From NCBI GenBank assembly GCA_944322325.1, contig CALUOQ010000003.1, positions 1 to 64,000 on the forward strand: a stretch of 64,000 nucleotides of DNA. The letters are read 5' to 3'. Within the stretch, counting starts at the first letter, position 1, and the number at the start of each line of letters is the position of its first letter. Source of the DNA: an uncultured Alloprevotella sp. Its GTDB lineage: Bacteria; Bacteroidota; Bacteroidia; Bacteroidales; Bacteroidaceae. The translations under genes and the position numbers were made by a program. Of the stretch, positions 36,496-45,063 are shown piece after piece. Below the pieces are notes generated by a model. The model was not told where the DNA came from, searched no databases, and saw only the letters and a program-made list of their open reading frames with translations.

Positions 36496-37677
36496 ATGAA
36501 AGAGTTAGCACTGAAGTACGGCTGCAATCCCAATCAGAAGCCGTCGCGCATCTACATGGACCAAGGGGAGCTCCCCATCGAAGTACTGAACGGCCGGCCC
36601 GGCTACATTAACTTCCTCGACGCCCTGAACGGCTGGCAGCTGGTCCGCGAGCTGAAGGCAGCCACGGGCCTCGCCGCGGCCACGTCGTTCAAGCACGTCT
36701 CGCCCGCCGGTGCCGCCGTGGGCCTGCCGCTGAGCGACACGTTGCGCAAAATTTATTTCGTCGACGACGTCACGGAGCCCCTGACGCCCATCGCTTCGGC
36801 CTACGCCCGCGCGCGGGGGGCGGACCGCATGTCGTCGTACGGCGACTTCATCGCCCTGAGCGACACGTGCGACAAGGCGACGGCCCTGCTCATCAAGCGC
36901 GAAGTGAGCGACGGCGTCATCGCGCCGGGCTTCACGGACGAGGCGCTGGCCATCCTGCGCGAGAAGCGCAAGGGCACGTACAACGTCATCCGCATCGACC
37001 CCGACTATCGCCCCGCCCCCATCGAGCACAAGCAGGTCTACGGCATCACCTTCGAGCAGGGGCGCAACGAGGTCGACCTTACGGGCGACGACCTCTTCGA
37101 GAATATCCCCACTCGCAACAAGACGTTTACCGAGGAGGCCAAGCGTGACTTGCGCATCGCCCTCATCACGCTCAAGTACACCCAGAGCAACTCCGTCTGC
37201 TACGTCAAGGACGGTCAGGCCATCGGCATTGGCGCCGGGCAGCAGAGCCGCATCCACTGCACCCGCCTGGCCGGTAACAAGGCCGACATCTGGTGGCTGC
37301 GCCAGCACCCGAAGGTGATGAACCTCCCCTGGGTGGAGAAAATCCGCCGCGCCGACCGCGACAACACCATCGACCTGTACATCTCGGACGACTACATGGA
37401 CGTCCTGGCCGACGGCGAGTGGCAGAAGTACTTCACCGAAAAACCCGAAGTGCTCACTCGTGAAGAGAAAAAGGAATGGATCGCCCTCAACCGGGGCGTC
37501 GCGCTGGGCTCGGACGCCTTCTTCCCCTTCGGCGACAACATCGAGCGTGCCCACCGCAGCGGTGTGGCCTACGTGGCTCAGGCTGGCGGTTCCGTGCGCG
37601 ACGACCATGTCATCGCCACCTGCGACAAGTACGACATCGCCATGGCTTTTACGGGCATTCGCCTGTTCCATCATTAA
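36496..37677 (+). CDS. AICAR transformylase without IMP cyclohydrolase domain
   Basis: 393 residues matching only the formyltransferase half of PurH: KYGCNPNQKPSRIYM at the start, the catalytic KHVSPAGAAVGLPLS, QGRNEVDLTGDDLF and IHCTRLAGNKADIWWLRQHP. It transfers a formyl group from 10-formyl-THF to AICAR, giving FAICAR; IMP closure must be done by another protein. Single-domain versions are known in Bacteroidetes beside or instead of full PurH. It precedes a small basic gene by 16 bp. Confidence 0.9.
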   Translation: MKELALKYGCNPNQKPSRIYMDQGELPIEVLNGRPGYINFLDALNGWQLVRELKAATGLAAATSFKHVSPAGAAVGLPLSDTLRKIYFVDDVTEPLTPIASAYARARGADRMSSYGDFIALSDTCDKATALLIKREVSDGVIAPGFTDEALAILREKRKGTYNVIRIDPDYRPAPIEHKQVYGITFEQGRNEVDLTGDDLFENIPTRNKTFTEEAKRDLRIALITLKYTQSNSVCYVKDGQAIGIGAGQQSRIHCTRLAGNKADIWWLRQHPKVMNLPWVEKIRRADRDNTIDLYISDDYMDVLADGEWQKYFTEKPEVLTREEKKEWIALNRGVALGSDAFFPFGDNIERAHRSGVAYVAQAGGSVRDDHVIATCDKYDIAMAFTGIRLFHH

Positions 37678-37693
37678 TCCCCGCCCGACTGTC

Positions 37694-37897
37694 ATGCCGA
37701 AGGCTACGAAAGAAGAAATCGAAAAGGCCATCACCGGCGGCATCGTCTTTCGCCGCGCACCGCGCGAGGCGGCGCAGACGGCCGGCGTCCGGACCAAGGC
37801 CAAGAAGAAAGGCTACGTGGTTGGCCAGCACGGCTCGGGTGCGGCCAAGAAGAAGGCTGACATCCGCCAGCGCCGCGCCAACCGGGGCAAGAAGTGA
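37694..37897 (+). CDS. Small, highly basic 67-residue protein, unknown
   Basis: 67 residues, rich in Lys, Arg and Ala. A short acidic helix (ATKEEIEKAITGG) precedes a basic body (RTKAKKKGYVV, AAKKKADIRQRRANRGKK). It resembles ribosome- or nucleic-acid-binding small proteins in composition, but I recognise no family. It starts 16 bp after the AICAR transformylase and is followed by a clear terminator, so it is likely cotranscribed. The coding case rests on composition, position and a clean end. Confidence 0.6.
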   Translation: MPKATKEEIEKAITGGIVFRRAPREAAQTAGVRTKAKKKGYVVGQHGSGAAKKKADIRQRRANRGKK

Positions 37898-37914
37898 CGC
37901 ACGCTACATCCAGA

Positions 37915-37954
37915 AAGTCCGCCGCGAACTTTTCAGGTTCGCGGCGGACTTTTT
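37915..37954 (+). terminator. Terminator after the small basic gene
   Basis: AAGTCCGCCGCGAAC pairs perfectly with GTTCGCGGCGGACTT around TTTTCAG, and TTT follows. 17 bp after the stop at 37897. Confidence 0.9.
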
Positions 37955-38050
37955 CGTACAGGCCGGGAGAGGCAGCCTTGCCTCAGTGGCGCGTGCAAGC
38001 CGTCGGGAGTCCTTCCGGGCTGCTTACGGGGCGGACGCTCGCTGTGCCCG

Positions 38051-39780
38051 TCATTCTACAATCACCTTGCGGGTCGTGCCGTCGCTCATTCGCCACACCT
38101 GCACGCCGCGTTGGGAGGCTGTAGCCGGTCGTCCGTCCGTCGTGTAGCGGCCGACGACCTTCGGCTGCGTAGTTGACAGCGCTTCGCCGATACCCACAGC
38201 GGGTTCGTCCGTAATATGCAGAAAATCCTGCCAGTAAGGTGCGGCGCGATAAGCGTCGACCGCGCCCTTCGGCACGTAGAGCGTGCAAGCTTCCACGTCG
38301 ACGTCAATGAACGAATTGACATAGGCCGTCGGCGGAGTCACGGCGTCGACACGGAGGCTCGTTAAGGCCGAACATCCCATAAAAGCGCCTCGTCCCACTT
38401 CCGTCAGGGTGCTTGGCAGCGTCGCCGTGGCCAGCGATTCATCGTCCTTGAACGCCTCTTCCCCTATCACCGTCAGGCCTTCGGGCAAGGCGATTGCGCT
38501 TAATGCGCTGCACTCAGCCAACGACTGGTCGCCCACCCGGCGCAAACTGGCGGGCAGATCAAATGTTTCGAGAGCCTCACAACCCTTAAAAGCTCCGTCC
38601 CCGATTTCCTCAACACCCTCGGCGATGGTCACGTCGGTCAGGCGCTCACATCCCTCGAACATGTAAGAGGCAATTCTTCGGAGGGTAGAGGGAATGACGG
38701 CACGCCTGAGGTACTCACAGTCCTCAAAGGCACCGTTACTGGCAAAGTCATGGCCGTCCTCCACACTGTCTACGCCTTCCGGGATAACGATGGAGGTTAG
38801 TTCACTCCACTCGAAAGCACCGCGCCCTATAGTGCGGAGCGAGGAGGGCAGCTCGACGGTCGGTTTGCCGTAGTAAGAAAAAGCGCCCCTGCCGATTTCC
38901 ACCAAGCCGTCCGGCAGCAAGGGAGTTGCGGGGCAATCCATAAAGGCAATATCACCGATGCGTTTGATGCCGTTCGGTAGGGTCAGGTCGCGTAGTTGCG
39001 TACAATAGCGGAACGTTTGGGCCGGGATTTCCGTGAGGCCCGCCGAAAGCGTGACCGAAGTCAGGCTGTCGCAGTATTGGAAGGTGCTTTCACCCATCTT
39101 GACGACGCTGTTGGGCATATGAGGTTCGCGCAAGTTTCCGCAACTGTAGAACACCGCATTTCCGAGGCTGTCCAACCCGTCCGGCAGGGTGAGGGTGGAA
39201 ATCGCAGTGCCGCTGAACGCTTGGTCACCAAGGTAATGCACTCCTTGCAAGGTGACTTCGGAGAGTTGCGGACAGCCGTAGAAAGCGCTGGCGCAGATGC
39301 TGTCCACATCGCCGGTGAACGTGACGGATTTCAAACTGTCGCTTCCAAAAAAAATGCGGCCCCCGACCACCTTGATGCTGCTGGGAAAAACGACGGACGT
39401 TAACCGCGAGCTCCAGAACGCCATTGTTGGGAACACGTCGGCCTGCGTGTAGTACTGCGTACCGGCGGCGCTGGCGTAGTAGTCGCCGCCCTCCACAATC
39501 CGGGGTCCTGCATGTTGAGTTCGGTCAGGCTGCCCGTAAAGTTTGCGTCAGCACTGATTGACATAGGAGCTCCCGTCATCTTGCCAATCAGGCCGATGTC
39601 CGTGCCGTTAAGTGAGCCGCTGACGGTGAGCGAAGTGAGGTTTTCCTTTTCCTCTGCGGTGAGAAGTTGGGTTAAAGTGCCGGGCACGTCGACATGCACG
39701 GTCTTGTTTTCGGCCGCCGCTCGGAGCGGACCGAGGACGGCTGCGGCGAGCAGCAGCACCCAGATTGTAAGTGTTCTCAT
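38051..39780 (-). pseudogene. BspA-like leucine-rich-repeat secreted protein, frameshifted
   Basis: Two overlapping frames together encode one protein: signal peptide and start from 39780 (MRTLTIWVLLLAAAVLG...), then many LRR_5 repeats (LKSVTFTGDVDSICASAFY, LTSVTLSAGLTEIPAQTF), ending in WRMSDGTTRKVIVE, a C-terminal pattern usual for Prevotella secreted proteins. The frames join at a C4 run (39502-39505): the upstream frame reads QDPGLW, the downstream IVEGGDYY; one extra C would give QDPRIVEGGDYY. BspA-like proteins bind host matrix or other bacteria. Either a real mutation, a phase-variable tract or a sequencing error. The leader is discussed under the RNA candidate. Confidence 0.85.
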
Positions 39781-39854
39781 ACCTATAAAAGGTGTTGTTT
39801 GCCTGTCGGTTCCCACGGCAGGCGGGGTTTTCAGATTGCAAGCAGTTGAGGGCA

Positions 39855-40118
39855 TATAAAACAGGAGTATGGGAACTATTGCCAGTTACCTGCTTGCGGC
39901 GCTCGCTCCGATGGGAGCAAGTTTCTGAACATGCCTTATACCCGTAACAAGCAATAGCCCATACTCCTTGCCCGACAGCGGTGCGCACCACTGCCGGGCG
40001 TATGAGTATGAGCTTCTTGCCTGTCATTCCGGGTACTTGGAAGTGTTCAGATTCGCAGCAGGGAATGACCAGCAAAAACTCTGTCTTTACTATGTCCGGC
40101 TCCGCCACTTGCGGAGTC
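39855..40118 (-). ncRNA. Candidate structured RNA or leader upstream of the BspA-like gene
   Basis: Starts a few nt after a -7 box and folds into four consecutive hairpins on minus: CTCCGC/GCGGAG (40100-40116), GTCATTCC/GGAATGAC (40023-40069), a 14-bp stem with two GU-type pairs (39970-39999), and a long stem 39863-39889 with 39944-39968 (AGGAGTATGGG, then CTATTGC with a 2-nt bulge, then GTTAC), enclosing GCTCC/GGAGC. The last stem is followed by GTTTTAT. It could be an independent small RNA, a 6S-like RNA, or a regulatory leader. I do not recognise its class. No convincing protein is encoded. Confidence 0.55.
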
Positions 40119-40123
40119 GGCTA

Positions 40124-40131
40124 CAAAGGTA
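40124..40131 (-). promoter_or_regulatory. -7 box for the structured RNA / BspA-like gene
   Basis: CAAAGGTA on plus reads TACCTTTG on minus, matching TAnnTTTG. If it drives the BspA-like gene the leader is about 340 nt. No clean -33; the region upstream is occupied by the M23 gene's terminator. Confidence 0.5.
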
Positions 40132-40137
40132 CGAAAA

Positions 40138-40165
40138 GCGCCCCAAGTCTTGCGGCTTGGGGCGC
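40138..40165 (-). terminator. Terminator of the hpt-adk-obg-pgeF-M23 unit
   Basis: GCGCCCCAAG (40138-40147) and CTTGGGGCGC (40156-40165) are exact complements; on minus CTTTTCG follows. 84 bp after the M23 stop. Confidence 0.85.
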
Positions 40166-40249
40166 GATAATTCTTAATCAGCGCTTTCTGCGGTTCGGCG
40201 CTATGTTGAAAACGTTGGGGGGGTGCTGTGGTCGCGCCGGGTGCCGGCC

Positions 40250-41467
40250 TCAGGAGTTTGAGGCCTGTCCGGCGGATGTTGTCGTCACCTTGCCCGACTT
40301 GTGGGCGACGACTTTCACCTTTTTCAGGCAACGGTTCTTGTGGTCGAAGAAGCGGGCGGGGTCGTAGGTCTTGCCGTTGATGCGTACCTCGAAGTGCAGG
40401 TGCTCCGTTGTGGCGCGCCCGGTGCGTCCGGTCAGGGCGATGGGCTGCCCGGCCTTTACCCATTCGCCCACCTCGACCAAGTTCTTGGAATTGTGGCTGT
40501 ACAGCGTCTCCATCCCGTTGGCGTGGCGCACGACGACCACGCGGCCATAGCCGTAATAGTTGCCCGAGAAGCGCACGCGGCCGGGGAAGGCGGCCAGTAT
40601 TTCGTCGTTGGGCTTCGTCTTGAGGTCGACGCCGGCGTGGCGGCGCTTGCCGCCGTAGGGACTGATGACCTTGGCGCCGGGCAGGGGGTAAGCCCAGTCT
40701 CCGTCCTGGTACTTGTGGAGATTGATGGTGATAGTGGCGGACTTGTCGAAGAGCCCCTTGGTGGGCGCGCTGACTACGCGCCGCTCGTAGTCGGTAAGCT
40801 CGCCGTCGATGTCCACGGTTCCGGCGTCGACGGCAGCACCGGGCTCGGGTTCGCCCTCGGTGATGTCGGGTTCGTCGCTTGCGTTGCCCAGTGCGGCGAT
40901 GTCGACGGCGATGCCGCGGTCGGTGAACAGGTAGCTTTGCCGGCGGAGGCGTTTGCGTACGACGTCGACGAATGTTTCCACGTTAACGGCGAAGCCGTTG
41001 ACCATCATGCCGAAACGGCAGACTCCCTTGCCACCCTCTTCGCCTACTATGCCGACGGTCTGTCCGGCTTCGACGCGGTCGCCAGGTTTGACGGTGGCGC
41101 CGCGCAGCCGGGCGTAGACGGTTTCGAGTCCGTTGCCGTGGCGTATGACCACCGTGTTGCCGTGGCCGGCCACGTGGCGCGCCAGTCGCACCCGGCCGTC
41201 GAACATGGCTTTCACGGCGTCGCCCGGCGTGGTCGTTATCGTCAGGTCGAGCCCGGGCCCTTTTTGGGCTGTGCCGACGGGCAGGGGGAAACTCCAGTCG
41301 CCCTGCGGCAGAACCGAGAGGTCGACGGTGAAGGATTTCGACTTATCGAAGAGGCCCGGTGTGGCAATACTGATTTGCTGCTGCTCGGCGGGCGTGAAGT
41401 TGTCGGCCGCCATCGGGAGCGACAGGGCGACCATCAGGACAAGGGTGGTTATGGGATGCGTTTTCAT
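40250..41467 (-). CDS. Exported M23 peptidase with duplicated, inactive first domain
   Basis: 405 residues with a signal peptide (TTLVLMVALSLPMAA). The second LytM/M23 domain (about 255-375) has all zinc and catalytic residues: H277-x3-D281 in RRHAGVDL, H325 in YSHNS and H356-x-H358 in EHLHFEV. The first (about 55-165) aligns by its repeated words (GDWSFPLP/GDWAYPLP, HGNGLETVYA/HANGMETLYS) but has G70, A119 and C150-R-F152 in their place, keeping only D74. So it is probably a regulatory or binding domain. Active M23 domains cleave peptidoglycan crosslinks. It lies 7 bp after pgeF. Confidence 0.92.
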   Translation of the reverse strand: MKTHPITTLVLMVALSLPMAADNFTPAEQQQISIATPGLFDKSKSFTVDLSVLPQGDWSFPLPVGTAQKGPGLDLTITTTPGDAVKAMFDGRVRLARHVAGHGNTVVIRHGNGLETVYARLRGATVKPGDRVEAGQTVGIVGEEGGKGVCRFGMMVNGFAVNVETFVDVVRKRLRRQSYLFTDRGIAVDIAALGNASDEPDITEGEPEPGAAVDAGTVDIDGELTDYERRVVSAPTKGLFDKSATITINLHKYQDGDWAYPLPGAKVISPYGGKRRHAGVDLKTKPNDEILAAFPGRVRFSGNYYGYGRVVVVRHANGMETLYSHNSKNLVEVGEWVKAGQPIALTGRTGRATTEHLHFEVRINGKTYDPARFFDHKNRCLKKVKVVAHKSGKVTTTSAGQASNS

Positions 41468-41474
41468 GGGGGCG

Positions 41475-42269
41475 CTAATTTATGTCGGGTCGGAGCATGA
41501 TGCCCGTGTAGAGGCGTCCGGAGCGGATGCCTAGGCGGCGGGCCGAAAAGAAGCGGTCGCACTCGGTGTAGGTGCAGTGACTGCTCACCTGAATGCGGTC
41601 GAGCGGGATGCCTGCGGCTTCGAGTTGCAGGAAGTTGGCTACGGGCAGGTCGATGTGCCAGCGGTCCGTGCGGTGGGCCACAGCGTCCATCGGGAATCCT
41701 GCTGCGGCAAAGGCTTCGTACACCTCGTCGCCCACCTCGAAGGCCGCGGTGGAGATGCCGGGCGCGATGACGGCGCGCAGGTCGGCCGGGCGGGTGGCGT
41801 AGCGGGCTGTCATGGCGGCGACGGCGTACGCGACGATGCGGCTCACCGTGCCGCGCCATCCGGCGTGGACGGCGGCCACGGCGCGGTGCACTTCGTCGTA
41901 GAGCAGCACCGGTATGCAGTCGGCCGTCGAGACGCCGACGCACACGCCCGCGACGTCGGTCATCACGGCGTCGACACCTTCCAGAAGCGCGCGGCGGGTT
42001 GCGGCGTCGTGACGGAGCAGGGCCGCGTCGATCTCGCGCACCGTCGTGCCATGCACCTGGTGAGGCAGGATGAGCGACTCGGGCCCGATGCCGAGCGCGT
42101 GGCAGAGGGCTGCGCGGTTGGCGCGGATGTGGTCGGGACGGTCGCCGCAGTACTCATTTATATTAAAGGAGGCGTACGTCCCCTCGCTGCATCCTCCGAG
42201 GCGGGTTGTCGTGAAGGCGCGGACGCCCGTGCCCAAGGTGTATTCCAGCAGTTCGGGACTATTGGTCAT
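41475..42269 (-). CDS. pgeF: YfiH/PgeF family purine nucleoside phosphorylase / peptidoglycan editing factor
   Basis: 264 residues. Family motifs: [29 protein letters not shown] and [16 protein letters not shown], which carry the Cys/His zinc site. Members act as purine nucleoside phosphorylases (and as laccase-like enzymes in older reports); in E. coli YfiH/PgeF removes misincorporated Ser from UDP-MurNAc. I chose the ATG at 42269, overlapping obg by 11 nt. Confidence 0.9.
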   Translation of the reverse strand: MTNSPELLEYTLGTGVRAFTTTRLGGCSEGTYASFNINEYCGDRPDHIRANRAALCHALGIGPESLILPHQVHGTTVREIDAALLRHDAATRRALLEGVDAVMTDVAGVCVGVSTADCIPVLLYDEVHRAVAAVHAGWRGTVSRIVAYAVAAMTARYATRPADLRAVIAPGISTAAFEVGDEVYEAFAAAGFPMDAVAHRTDRWHIDLPVANFLQLEAAGIPLDRIQVSSHCTYTECDRFFSARRLGIRSGRLYTGIMLRPDIN

Positions 42270-43419
42270 CGTCGTCCACCTCCTCGTATTCGAAGTCCTC
42301 GATGTCCTCAATGTCGTCCTCGTCGATGCCGGGGTCCCAGTCGGCGAAGTCGGCCGCCAGGCGCGTGGCTTCGCGGTTGCGGTGGACGATACTGCCGCCC
42401 TCACTGATGGCCTGTAGCTTATTGCTTTCGCTGTTGAGCTCGGTCCAGAGGGTGTCTTTCAGCGCGTCGAGGCCGTAGCCCGTTACGGCGGAGATGAACA
42501 CCACCGGGAGGTCCGTCGGCAGATCGGCGCGGAGCATGGCGATGAGCTCCTCGTCAAGCAGGTCGCACTTCGTCACGGCGAGCACGCGGTGCTTGTCGAG
42601 CATCCCGGGGTTGAACTGTTCGAGCTCGCGCAGCAGTACGTCGTACTCGCGGCGTATGTCGTCGGTGTCGCCCGGCACCATGAAGAGCAGGAGGGAGTTC
42701 CGCTCGATGTGGCGCAGGAAGCGGAGGCCCAGACCGCGGCCTTCGCTTGCCCCCTCGATGATGCCCGGAATGTCGGCCATAACGAACGACTGGTGGTCGC
42801 GGTAGGCCACGATGCCGAGGCTCGGTTCGAGGGTGGTGAAGGGGTAGTTGGCTATTTTCGGGCGGGCCGAGGACAGGGCCGAGAGCAGCGTGGACTTTCC
42901 GGCGTTGGGAAAGCCGACGAGCCCGACGTCGGCCAAGAGTTTCAACTCCAGTATCACTTCCATCTCCTGCATCGGTTCGCCGGGCTGGGCGTAGCGCGGC
43001 GCCTGATTGGTGGCCGTGCGGAACTGCCAGTTGCCGAGTCCGCCGCGACCGCCTTTGAGGAGCATCACCTCCTGGCCGTCCTCGGTGACGTCGCAGAGGT
43101 ATTCGCCCGTCTCGGCGTTATAGGCCACCGTGCCGCAGGGTACGTCGATGTACCGGTCCTCGCCGTCGGCGCCTCGCGAGCAGTTCTTCGAGCCGTTGCC
43201 GCCGTGCCCGGCGAAAACGTGGCGCTCATAGCGCAGGTGCAGCAGGGTCCAGTAGTTGTGGTTGCCGCGCAGGTAGATGTTGCCGCCGCGGCCGCCGTCG
43301 CCGCCGTCGGGGCCTCCGTTGGGCTGGTACTTGGCCCGGTGCATGTGCATGGAGCCGCGGCCGCCTTTGCCCGAGCGGCAATAGATTTTGACGTAGTCTA
43401 CGAAATTGCTTTCAGCCAT
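42259..43419 (-). CDS. obg: Obg GTPase
   Basis: Ribosome assembly and stress GTPase. The 386 residues have the Gly-rich Obg fold ([35 protein letters not shown]), then a GTPase domain with G1 GFPNAGKS (169-176), [10 protein letters not shown] and TKCD, and a short acidic C-terminus ([18 protein letters not shown]). I chose the ATG at 43419. It ends overlapping pgeF. Confidence 0.96.
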   Translation of the reverse strand: MAESNFVDYVKIYCRSGKGGRGSMHMHRAKYQPNGGPDGGDGGRGGNIYLRGNHNYWTLLHLRYERHVFAGHGGNGSKNCSRGADGEDRYIDVPCGTVAYNAETGEYLCDVTEDGQEVMLLKGGRGGLGNWQFRTATNQAPRYAQPGEPMQEMEVILELKLLADVGLVGFPNAGKSTLLSALSSARPKIANYPFTTLEPSLGIVAYRDHQSFVMADIPGIIEGASEGRGLGLRFLRHIERNSLLLFMVPGDTDDIRREYDVLLRELEQFNPGMLDKHRVLAVTKCDLLDEELIAMLRADLPTDLPVVFISAVTGYGLDALKDTLWTELNSESNKLQAISEGGSIVHRNREATRLAADFADWDPGIDEDDIEDIEDFEYEEVDDDDQ

Positions 43420-43549
43420 GGGGGTGGAGTGTTGGGGTGAAACGGATGAGGCCAGCGCTGTGACCGCCAAGCCCCTCGCGGCGTTTCCGGTGCCCGGGGC
43501 GGGCGGAAAGCGGCGAAGGGGCTTGGGTGTCGTGGCGCCCGGGGCGGGC

Positions 43550-44122
43550 TTACTTCCAGCTGTCGATGACGGCGCACAGGGCCGCCGTGATCTCGTCGAT
43601 GGGGCCGTAGCCCTTCACGGCGTTGCGCTTGCCCTCTTTCTCGTACCAGTCGATGAGGGGCGCCGTCTGGGAGTTGTAGACGTCGAGGCGCTTCTTGATG
43701 GTCTCCTCGTTGTCGTCGGCGCGGCCGGACGTTTTGCCGCGGTTGACGAGGCGCTCGATGAGCATTTCGGTCGGTACGTCGAGCTCGAGCATACCCGTTA
43801 CTTCGGTGCCGCGCTCGGCGAGCATGGCCTTCAGGGCCTCGGCCTGGGGAATGGTGCGGGGGAAGCCGTCGAAAATGACGCCCTCGCAGGGGCACAGACT
43901 GTCGTACACGCTGGCCAGGATGTCAATCATCAGCGAGTCGGGGATAAGCTGGCCGTTGTCGATGTAGCCCTTGGCCGTCTTGCCCAGCTCGGTGCCGTTT
44001 TTCATCTCGGCGCGCAGCACGTCGCCCGTAGAGATATGTTTGAACCCGTACTTCTGTACGAGTAAGTCGCTCTGGGTTCCTTTTCCTGAACCGGGAGCGC
44101 CGAAAATCACGATGTTCTTCAT
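43550..44122 (-). CDS. adk: Adenylate kinase
   Basis: Interconverts AMP, ADP and ATP. The 190 residues have P-loop [10 protein letters not shown] (8-17), the AMP-binding [11 protein letters not shown] and [14 protein letters not shown], and a short LID ([18 protein letters not shown]) without zinc Cys. Second gene of the hpt-adk-obg-pgeF-M23 run, 39 bp after hpt. Confidence 0.97.
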   Translation of the reverse strand: MKNIVIFGAPGSGKGTQSDLLVQKYGFKHISTGDVLRAEMKNGTELGKTAKGYIDNGQLIPDSLMIDILASVYDSLCPCEGVIFDGFPRTIPQAEALKAMLAERGTEVTGMLELDVPTEMLIERLVNRGKTSGRADDNEETIKKRLDVYNSQTAPLIDWYEKEGKRNAVKGYGPIDEITAALCAVIDSWK

Positions 44123-44161
44123 TACTTTTTGTAACTGATATGTGTATGAGTAGTGTCGTTC

Positions 44162-44704
44162 TCAGTGTGTCCCGACGACGGTGTAGATGTCGGGCAGGTT
44201 GCGCCCGTAGCCGTTGTAGTCGAGGCCGTAGCCCACGATGAAGTCGTCGGGGATGTCGAAGCAACGGTAGGCGATGTCGAGGTCGGCCTTCAGCTTGCCG
44301 GGCTTGACGAAAAGCGAGGCGATGCGCACTTCGGCCGGACGCATGGCGCGGAGCGTGGCGAGCAGCTGCTCCATGGTCCGCCCGGAGTCGACGATGTCCT
44401 CCACAACCACTACGGTGCGCCCCTCGACGGGCTCGTTGAGGCCGATGAGCTGGCGCACCTGTCCGGTGGACTGCGTCCCGGCGTATGACGCGAGGCGGAC
44501 GAAGCTGATTTCGCAGGGCTCGCTGAGGCCGCGCACCAGGTCGGCGGCGAACATGAACGCCCCGTTGAGCACCACGAGCAGCAGCGGGCGTCGCCCGGCC
44601 AGGTCGCGGCTCATGCGGGCCGCCACTTCGGCCACGCGGCGCTGTATCTCGTCGCGCCCGAGGCTGAGGGCAAATTGCCGGTCGTCGACTTGAATGGTAT
44701 CCAC
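44162..44704 (-). CDS. hpt: Hypoxanthine phosphoribosyltransferase
   Basis: Salvages hypoxanthine and guanine with PRPP. The 180 residues contain the PRPP motif VVVVEDIVDSGRTM, VVLNGAFMFAADLVR and VGYGLDYNGYGRNLPDIY. The start is a GTG at 44704 (read as M-DTIQVDDRQF): no ATG fits before the -7 box at 44726-44733, and a GGAAGAG sequence precedes it. First gene of the five-gene unit; adk for salvage follows. Confidence 0.92.
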   Translation of the reverse strand: MDTIQVDDRQFALSLGRDEIQRRVAEVAARMSRDLAGRRPLLLVVLNGAFMFAADLVRGLSEPCEISFVRLASYAGTQSTGQVRQLIGLNEPVEGRTVVVVEDIVDSGRTMEQLLATLRAMRPAEVRIASLFVKPGKLKADLDIAYRCFDIPDDFIVGYGLDYNGYGRNLPDIYTVVGTH

Positions 44705-44725
44705 CTCTTCCTGAATTTTCGGGCA

Positions 44726-44733
44726 CAAAGTTA
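44726..44733 (-). promoter_or_regulatory. -7 box for the hpt operon
   Basis: CAAAGTTA on plus reads TAACTTTG on minus, matching TAnnTTTG. It lies 21 nt before the GTG start and excludes any start further upstream. Confidence 0.6.
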
Positions 44734-44783
44734 CGAAAAAATGCCGAACCGACAACGTTCCGCCCGTCGCCGCCTGCGTCGGA

Positions 44784-44884
44784 ACAAGTGTAGTCCCCGT
44801 TTTTCCTGTCGCAGCGATAGAAATTTCTGTCGCAGCGATAGAATTTTCTATCGTAGTACTTGTTTTTCCTGTCGTAGTACTTGT
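44784..44884. repeat. Palindromic element, copy 7
   Basis: ACAAGTGTAGTCCCCG at the left, two tandem units of CTGTCGCAGCGATAGAAATT, then CTATCGTAGTACTTGT and a second right arm CTGTCGTAGTACTTGT ending 44884. Left end is the GTAGTCC variant, right ends are the GTAGTAC variant. Almost identical to copy 8 inside the anti-sigma-like gene. A G-quadruplex-type tract follows at once. Confidence 0.87.
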
Positions 44885-44889
44885 GTGGT

Positions 44890-44924
44890 GGGATGGGAGT
44901 AAGGGGAGAAATGGGGGCAACGGG
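44890..44924 (+). other. G-quadruplex-type tract
   Basis: Five G-runs (3, 3, 4, 5 and 3 G) separated by 2, 5, 6 and 4 nt, immediately after palindromic copy 7. The rest of 44925-45045 shows no gene. Confidence 0.6.
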
Positions 44925-45051
44925 AAGGATGAGTGGGGCGGCGACGGGCGTTTCGGACGCATGGAGACCGATTCTATTTCCGGCTTCAGCCGTGGCGGGG
45001 ACTCCGTTCAAAAAAGCAAGACTTTTTGTTCGCATTTCGGTCGGCTTGCCG

Positions 45052-45059
45052 TATCTTTG
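45052..45059 (+). promoter_or_regulatory. -7 box for nnr, 4 nt before the ATG
   Basis: TATCTTTG matches TAnnTTTG. TTTG at 45025-45028 lies 23 nt upstream, longer than the usual 19. The nnr ATG begins only 4 nt after the box, which implies a leaderless transcript. Confidence 0.55.
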
Positions 45060-45063
45060 CACC

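Noticed and set aside
39608..40108. 166-codon minus-strand frame over the structured RNA region
   Set aside because: Cys-rich, low-complexity translation with no domain; it runs out of frame into the signal peptide of the BspA-like gene. The hairpins explain the sequence better.
44705..44962. Upstream extension of hpt through palindromic copy 7
   Set aside because: The frame is open only because the repeat has few stops; a -7 box at 44726-44733 and the GTG at 44704 fit a normal-length protein.
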